A DNA stretch of 64,000 nucleotides from contig JBKBLG010000015.1 in NCBI GenBank assembly GCA_046296295.1, positions 1 through 64,000 of the forward strand, given 5' to 3'. Under the pieces are notes generated by a model, which saw only the letters and a list, made by a program, of their open reading frames with translations, made no database searches and was not told where the DNA came from. The position numbers and the translations under genes are program-made. Positions 59,617 through 64,000 of the stretch are shown here, one piece after another. Numbering within the stretch: the stretch's first letter is position 1; every line of letters starts with the position of its first letter. This DNA comes from UBA10646 sp046296295. Lineage in GTDB: Bacteria > Bacteroidota > Bacteroidia > Chitinophagales > Chitinophagaceae.

Positions 59617-61299
59617 ATGAATATTGTATTGGCACAACAGAATTATCATATTGGCAACTTCAATTATAATACCGCTAAAATGTTGGCAGCAATTGAGGAG
59701 GCTAAAGCACAACAAGCCGATTTAATTGTATTTAGTGAACTATCTGTTTGCGGATATCCACCACGAGATTTTTTAGAGTTTGCTGATTTTATTGATCAGT
59801 GCTACGCTCAACTTGAAAAATTAGCTGCTGCAGCTACCGATATTGGTGTATTGGTGGGTGGGCCTGCCCGCAACCCTAATGCTTTAGGTAAAGATTTATT
59901 CAACGCTGCTTTTTTACTGTACAATGGTAAGGTGCAAGCCGAGGTGCATAAAACCCTGCTTCCTACTTACGATGTGTTTGATGAATATCGCTACTTTGAA
60001 CCTGCATATCATTGGCATGTGGTTGGTTTTAAAGGGTATAAATTAGCCATTACCATTTGTGAAGATATCTGGAACCTCGGCGATAATCCATTATACCGTA
60101 TTTGTCCGATGGATCGATTAATGGAGTATAAGCCCGATATCATGATCAATTTGAGTGCTAGTCCTTTTGATTATACCCACGATACAGATCGTAAGGCTAT
60201 TATCAAAGCCAATGTAGTGAAGTATCAACTACCCATGGTGTATGTGAATGCCGTAGGTAGCCAAACAGAAATTGTATTCGATGGCGGTAGTGTAGCTTTC
60301 GATAAAAATGGTAACGTTTGTGCCGCTTTGCCACAATTTAAGGAGGCTACAGCCATGGTTACCATACTGCCCAATGGTACCATACAGCAGCCTATTCTCG
60401 AACCTGCTGCAACGGTGCCGCACCAACAGCTTGAACCTACAACTTTACAACCTGAGCTTAACATTGCTCAAATTCATCAAGCACTTATCAGTGGTATTAG
60501 AGATTATTTTGGTAAAATGGGATTTACGAAAGCAATCTTGGGTAGTAGTGGTGGTATAGATTCGGCAGTGGTGTTGGCATTGGCTTGCGAAGCTTTAGGA
60601 AGCGATAATGTAAGAGCTGTATTAATGCCATCGCCTTACAGTAGTGAACACTCAGTTACCGATGCTGTACAACTCAGCAAAAACCTAAATAATCCTTACG
60701 ATATTGTACGTATTGATACTATTTATAAAAGCTTCTTGCAACAGTTACAACCCATTTTTGGCAATTTGCCATTTGGTTTGGCAGAAGAAAATACCCAAAG
60801 TAGAACCCGAGGTAATATATTAATGGCTATTAGTAATAAGCTAGGCTACATTTTGCTGAACACTAGTAACAAAAGCGAGCTGTCTACCGGTTATGGTACC
60901 TTGTATGGCGATATGGCCGGAGGCTTGAGTGTACTTGGCGATTTGTATAAAATGCAGGTATATGCATTAGCTAAGTACATTAATAGAAACAGCGAAATTA
61001 TACCCGAACATATCTTAACCAAAGCGCCCAGTGCTGAGTTACGCCCTAACCAAAAAGATAGCGATAGCTTACCCGATTATGCAATACTGGATGCTATTTT
61101 GTATCAATACATAGAACTGCGTAAGGGGCCGGCAGCAATTAAGGCGCAAGGTTTCGATGCAGCTTTGGTAGATAAAACACTTCGTTTGGTGAATATGAAT
61201 GAGTACAAGCGTAATCAATTTTGCCCCATTATAAGGGTAAGTCCGAAAGCATTTGGTGTTGGCCGCCGAATGCCAATTGTAGGTAAGTATTTGAGTTAG
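59617..61299 (+). CDS. nadE: Glutamine-dependent NAD+ synthetase
   Basis: The 560-residue enzyme makes NAD from deamido-NAD with glutamine as amide donor. The N-terminal nitrilase domain (about 1-260) has its Glu-Lys-Cys triad in FSELSVCGYPPRD, EVHKTLLPTYDVFDE (K112) and TICEDIW (C148). The synthetase domain (about 285-560) has the PP-loop LGSSGGIDSAVVLAL near 308, NTSNKSELSTGYGTLYGD and the closing VGRRMPI. Ammonia is channelled between the domains. It lies 9 bases after the glycosyltransferase. Confidence 0.96.
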   Translation: MNIVLAQQNYHIGNFNYNTAKMLAAIEEAKAQQADLIVFSELSVCGYPPRDFLEFADFIDQCYAQLEKLAAAATDIGVLVGGPARNPNALGKDLFNAAFLLYNGKVQAEVHKTLLPTYDVFDEYRYFEPAYHWHVVGFKGYKLAITICEDIWNLGDNPLYRICPMDRLMEYKPDIMINLSASPFDYTHDTDRKAIIKANVVKYQLPMVYVNAVGSQTEIVFDGGSVAFDKNGNVCAALPQFKEATAMVTILPNGTIQQPILEPAATVPHQQLEPTTLQPELNIAQIHQALISGIRDYFGKMGFTKAILGSSGGIDSAVVLALACEALGSDNVRAVLMPSPYSSEHSVTDAVQLSKNLNNPYDIVRIDTIYKSFLQQLQPIFGNLPFGLAEENTQSRTRGNILMAISNKLGYILLNTSNKSELSTGYGTLYGDMAGGLSVLGDLYKMQVYALAKYINRNSEIIPEHILTKAPSAELRPNQKDSDSLPDYAILDAILYQYIELRKGPAAIKAQGFDAALVDKTLRLVNMNEYKRNQFCPIIRVSPKAFGVGRRMPIVGKYLS

Positions 61300-61302
61300 G
61301 TA

Positions 61303-61332
61303 CTTACGTAAATGTACATTTGCCGTAAGGCC
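61303..61332. repeat. Degenerate/full motif pair after nadE
   Basis: ACTTACGTAAATG (one base deleted, 61302-61314) is followed by CATTTGCCGTAAGGCC (61317-61332) in inverted orientation, three bases after the nadE stop. Confidence 0.75.
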
Positions 61333-61399
61333 ACTTATCCTGAAAAAAAGTACACCAAATTTTTACCTCGTATATTGCACCCCCAAAAAAGAAAATAGT

Positions 61400-61900
61400 A
61401 TGGAATACGGAAAAATTATTTCTGTGACCGGCTTAGGCGGATTGTATGAGTTAGTAGGTAGTAAAACCGATGGTGCTATTGTTCGTGGTTTAGACGATGG
61501 TACAACGCGTTTTGTAAGTAGCAGAATGCACAATTTTAGTCATCTCGAGAGTATTGAAGTATATACTGAAGGCGATAATGTGAACCTAGTAGAAATTTTT
61601 AGAGCCATGGATGCAAGCAGCGAAGCCCTGCCTGCCGATAACGATCCGAATGCGGTAAAAGCTTATTTCCAAAAGGTATATCCAACAATGGATTTCGAAC
61701 GTGTGTACAACAGCGATCGTAAAAAAATGGTGCGTTGGTTTCAAATACTTAAGAAAAACAACGTAACACTTGCCTTAACTAGCGAAGTGGCGCAAGCTGC
61801 CGAAGCTGTGGCCGAAGAGGTTGCTGCTGCTGAGGTAACAACTGAAGATGCTCCAAAGAAAAAAGCTACACGTAAGAAAAAAGAAACAGCTGCCGAATAG
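61400..61900 (+). CDS. DUF5606 family protein
   Basis: The 166-residue product matches DUF5606, a Bacteroidota family: EYGKIISVTGLGGLYELVGS, GAIVRGLDDGTTRFVSSRMH, and YFQKVYPTMDFERVYNSDRKKMVRWFQIL. The C-terminal 35 residues form an Ala/Glu/Val-rich then Lys-rich tail (KKKATRKKKETAAE), suggesting nucleic-acid or ribosome contact. The function is unknown. A terminator follows. Confidence 0.9.
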   Translation: MEYGKIISVTGLGGLYELVGSKTDGAIVRGLDDGTTRFVSSRMHNFSHLESIEVYTEGDNVNLVEIFRAMDASSEALPADNDPNAVKAYFQKVYPTMDFERVYNSDRKKMVRWFQILKKNNVTLALTSEVAQAAEAVAEEVAAAEVTTEDAPKKKATRKKKETAAE

Positions 61901-61928
61901 TAGCTTAATTGATATCATGTTCTTTGAA

Positions 61929-61965
61929 AGAGGCTGCTGAAGGTAACTATCAGGCAGCCTTTTTT
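61929..61965 (+). terminator. Terminator after the DUF5606 gene
   Basis: AGGCTGC/GCAGCCT (61931-61937 with 61954-61960) has a 16-base loop and a T6 tract. Confidence 0.8.
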
Positions 61966-61984
61966 ATTTAAAAATATTATTTAT

Positions 61985-63703
61985 ATGTTAAGTGCCGATA
62001 TTCAAAAACTGCCGCGTCATTTTTTACCGCAAGGTTTTCAGCTCAATACCTGGGCCGATGTAGCACCTTATTTTGAAGCTTTAGAAAAGCGTGAGCTTGT
62101 TACAGTTGCCGATTTAGAACAGTGGTTGAAAGATCTAAGCGAACTAGAAGCTGCCATTAGCGAAGATGCCTGTTGGCGACAAATAAAAATGACTTGCGAT
62201 ACCACCGATGCTGCATTAGAAGCATCGTTTAACTATTTCTGTACAGAAATACAACCACACATACAGCCATATGCCGATCGGTTAAATAAAAAACTAATGG
62301 CAACGCCACTGGTATCAGAATTGCCACAAGAACAGTACTATACCTATTTGCGAAGCGTTAAAAAAAGCATTGATTTGTTTCGGGAAGCTAACATTCCCCT
62401 ACAAAGCGAGCTCAGTGTTCTGCAACAACAGTTTGGTGCCATTGCAGGCAAAATGACGGTTGAAGTAAATGGTCAAGAATACACCTTACAACAAGCGGCC
62501 AAATTTTTAGAAAGCCACGATAGAAGCTTACGTGAACAAGTGTATCATAAAATTTGGGAGCGTAGGTTGGCCGATAAGGAGGCACTCAACAACTTGTACA
62601 CTACCCTGGTGCAAAAGCGACAGCAGGTTGCTGCTAATGCAGGCTTCGACAATTATCGTGATTATAAATTTGTTGAACTAGGCAGGTTTGATTATACTAA
62701 AGAACACTGCTTTCAGTTTCATGAAGCAGTACGCCAGCATGTGCTTCCTCTAGTGAATAACATTTACGAACGAAAAGCAAAAGCATTAGGATTAACGAAG
62801 TTAAAACCTTGGGATACCGAAGCCTACCCAGAAGGTGTGCAGCCATTAAAACCTTTCAATAGTGGTGCCGAATTATTAGAAAAAACCATTGCTTGCTTTG
62901 AACAATTACATCCATTTTTTGCTGATTGCTTGCGTAAAATGAATAGCCTTGGCCATCTCGATTTAGAGAGCCGTAAGGGTAAGGCGCCAGGTGGGTATAA
63001 TTGTCCATTAGCCGAGAGTGGTGCACCGTTTATTTTCATGAATGCCGCAGGTACAATGGACGATGTAACTACTATGGTACACGAAGGTGGCCATGCAGTG
63101 CATAGCTTTTTGGCACACAACCTACCGTTGAGTGCTTTCAAAGAATATCCGATGGAGATAGCCGAAGTAGCTAGTATGGCTATGGAGCTGTTTAGTATGG
63201 ATCATTGGCAAGCATTTTTTGGTAACGATACAGAAAAGTTAAAGCAGGCCAAAGAACATCAGCTAGAGCGTGTAATTACCATATTTCCATGGATTGCAAC
63301 TATTGATGCGTTTCAACATTGGGTGTACGAACATCCGAATCATACCGAGGAAGAAAGAGCCGCAGCGTGGACCAGCATTCTAGATACTTTTAAAATTGAT
63401 GCCATTGACACATCTGATGTAGAAGTATATCGCCGATACAGTTGGCAGCGCCAGTTGCACTTATTTGAAGTACCTTTTTATTATATCGAATATGGTATAG
63501 CACAATTAGGAGCAATTGGTTTGTGGATGCAATACAAACAAAACCCAAAACAAGCCTTGCAGAACTACATAAATGCATTGCAATTAGGCGGTACAAAAAC
63601 ACTTCCTGCATTGTACGAAGCAGCAGGTTTGAAGTTCGATTTTAGTCCTGAACATATTAAAACTCTAATGCAGTTTGTGAAAGCAGAAATGGATGCATTG
63701 TAA
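61985..63703 (+). CDS. M3-family oligoendopeptidase (PepF-like)
   Basis: The 572-residue cytosolic zinc peptidase cuts short peptides. The HEGGH motif (H366, E367, H370) lies in TTMVHEGGHAVHSF, with the third ligand Glu in EIAEVASMAMELF about 25 residues later and the family IEYGIAQLGAIGLW block near the C-terminus. N-terminal helices match the oligoendopeptidase F branch. A near-motif (62024, LPQGF) lies in its first codons. A terminator follows at 63732. Confidence 0.93.
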   Translation: MLSADIQKLPRHFLPQGFQLNTWADVAPYFEALEKRELVTVADLEQWLKDLSELEAAISEDACWRQIKMTCDTTDAALEASFNYFCTEIQPHIQPYADRLNKKLMATPLVSELPQEQYYTYLRSVKKSIDLFREANIPLQSELSVLQQQFGAIAGKMTVEVNGQEYTLQQAAKFLESHDRSLREQVYHKIWERRLADKEALNNLYTTLVQKRQQVAANAGFDNYRDYKFVELGRFDYTKEHCFQFHEAVRQHVLPLVNNIYERKAKALGLTKLKPWDTEAYPEGVQPLKPFNSGAELLEKTIACFEQLHPFFADCLRKMNSLGHLDLESRKGKAPGGYNCPLAESGAPFIFMNAAGTMDDVTTMVHEGGHAVHSFLAHNLPLSAFKEYPMEIAEVASMAMELFSMDHWQAFFGNDTEKLKQAKEHQLERVITIFPWIATIDAFQHWVYEHPNHTEEERAAAWTSILDTFKIDAIDTSDVEVYRRYSWQRQLHLFEVPFYYIEYGIAQLGAIGLWMQYKQNPKQALQNYINALQLGGTKTLPALYEAAGLKFDFSPEHIKTLMQFVKAEMDAL

Positions 63704-63706
63704 CAA

Positions 63707-63757
63707 CATTTACCTTAAGGTGTAATTGTATAACCCACAGCATGCTGTGGGTTTTTA
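63707..63757 (+). terminator. Terminator after the M3 peptidase, with degenerate motif
   Basis: CATTTACCTTAAGGT (63707-63721, one mismatch) precedes a palindrome AACCCACAGCATGCTGTGGGTT-type stem (63732-63753; core CCACAGCATGCTGTGG) with a T5 tract. Confidence 0.8.
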
Positions 63758-64000
63758 TTAACACATATATTTTAAATGTAATATATACTTACGGTAAAAG
63801 AAGCGGCATTTTTCTAAAAACTAACAGCCATAAGTATTTGAAATAAAATGTTATTAAAGTTTAACGCCTCAGAATGCTGTGATAACTATAATTTTACGCC
63901 ATAAAAATTTTGTAACCTCTTTTATACTGAACTGGAGTTGAAACATTTTAGCACCCATAACTACTACTTGGGCGGCCTTACAACAATGGCTGCAACCAAC
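63758..64000. other. Window edge without a supported gene
   Basis: The last 240 bases are AT-rich and hold a motif variant (ACTTACGGTAAAA near 63787). Open frames begin near 63940 and run off the end, but are too short to judge. Confidence 0.4.

Larger units (their letters stand above)
333..63720. repeat. Family overview: highly iterated 15-mer ACCTTACGGTAAATG
   Basis: The core CCTTACGGYAA occurs 42 times. Copies with T at Y start at 333, 4123, 4285, 4684, 8282, 10047, 10801, 10881, 11752, 12319, 15550, 18281, 18610, 22657, 27889, 28077, 30604, 31320, 33861, 34591, 36041, 39467, 39497, 42307, 44955, 47744, 48393, 49821, 51292, 54857 and 57924. Copies with C start at 13138, 15597, 26388, 34562, 36258, 45521, 48375, 48632, 59001, 59471 and 61320. 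Near-matches lie at 8826, 14094, 25619, 52282, 53991, 54022, 62024, 63710 and 63788. Twenty core copies are in coding sequence and 22 between genes. Orientation is 17 plus and 25 minus. Function is unknown; a DNA-uptake-type signal is the leading guess. Confidence 0.95.

Noticed and set aside
333..63720. CRISPR array as an explanation of the iterated motif
   Set aside because: Copies are 11-15 bases, unevenly spaced by tens to thousands of bases, on both strands and inside genes, with no unique-length spacers or cas genes.
333..63720. MITE or insertion-sequence origin of the iterated motif
   Set aside because: Flanks of different copies share nothing beyond about 15 bases, and copies lie in intact coding frames without duplications.
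63880..64000. Possible gene start running off the window
   Set aside because: Two frames are open for fewer than 25 codons, with no clear start or family signal.

Overview
The window is chromosomal DNA of a Bacteroidota bacterium, most likely a member of the Chitinophagaceae or a close relative. Lineage-restricted families point there: GLPGLI, DUF4290, DUF2480, DUF5606, DUF5686, the long glutamine synthetase III, an MFS peptide transporter with the ExxER motif, and TAnnTTTG-type promoters. The sequence is AT-leaning and densely coded, with 54 supported protein genes, one tRNA-Asn(GTT), one clear pseudogene and a 10-N assembly gap at 18535-18544. I see no rRNA, CRISPR array, intact IS element, prophage or plasmid backbone.

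Layout: 1-7.4 kb holds a secreted nuclease, an acyl-CoA synthetase, a thioredoxin-like lipoprotein coupled to an AT-hook/MerR regulator, 3-hydroxyacyl-CoA dehydrogenase, an SDR reductase and LpxD. 7.6-15.5 kb holds RluE, RpiB, a GNAT enzyme, an M28 peptidase, a giant AsmA-like protein and enolase. 15.6-28.7 kb holds a DUF1080 protein, tRNA-Asn, HflX with a Rieske protein, an outer-membrane barrel, several two-component proteins (including a 7TM protein/kinase/NarL-type trio), DUF4290, a lipid kinase, FabH and a GLPGLI protein. 28.7-32 kb is a decaying zone with the wreck of a pyruvate phosphate dikinase gene. 32-46.5 kb holds RecQ, a stand-alone C-terminal half of carbamoyl-phosphate synthetase, a DUF5686 barrel, glutamine synthetase III, a 7TMR-DISM hybrid kinase, guanylate kinase and a 2-oxoacid:ferredoxin oxidoreductase beta subunit. 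46.6-51.3 kb is a three-gene type-I-secretion-like operon whose ABC protein has lost nearly all ATPase motifs. 51.3-64 kb holds a GH65-like enzyme, a POT transporter, Obg, a tiny lipoprotein, a glycosyltransferase, NAD synthetase, DUF5606 and an M3 peptidase.

The most striking signal is a highly iterated 15-mer, consensus ACCTTACGGTAAATG. Its core CCTTACGGYAA occurs 42 times here by my reading (about 0.06 expected in random sequence), about half between genes and half inside genes, on both strands, in several reading frames, and repeatedly as closely spaced inverted pairs downstream of genes. This is how DNA-uptake sequences of Neisseria and Pasteurellaceae are distributed, but I know of no such element described for this phylum. 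A second theme is very long, perfect, three-base-loop hairpins (core GGGCTCGCC/GGCGAGCCC) beside these copies at gene ends.
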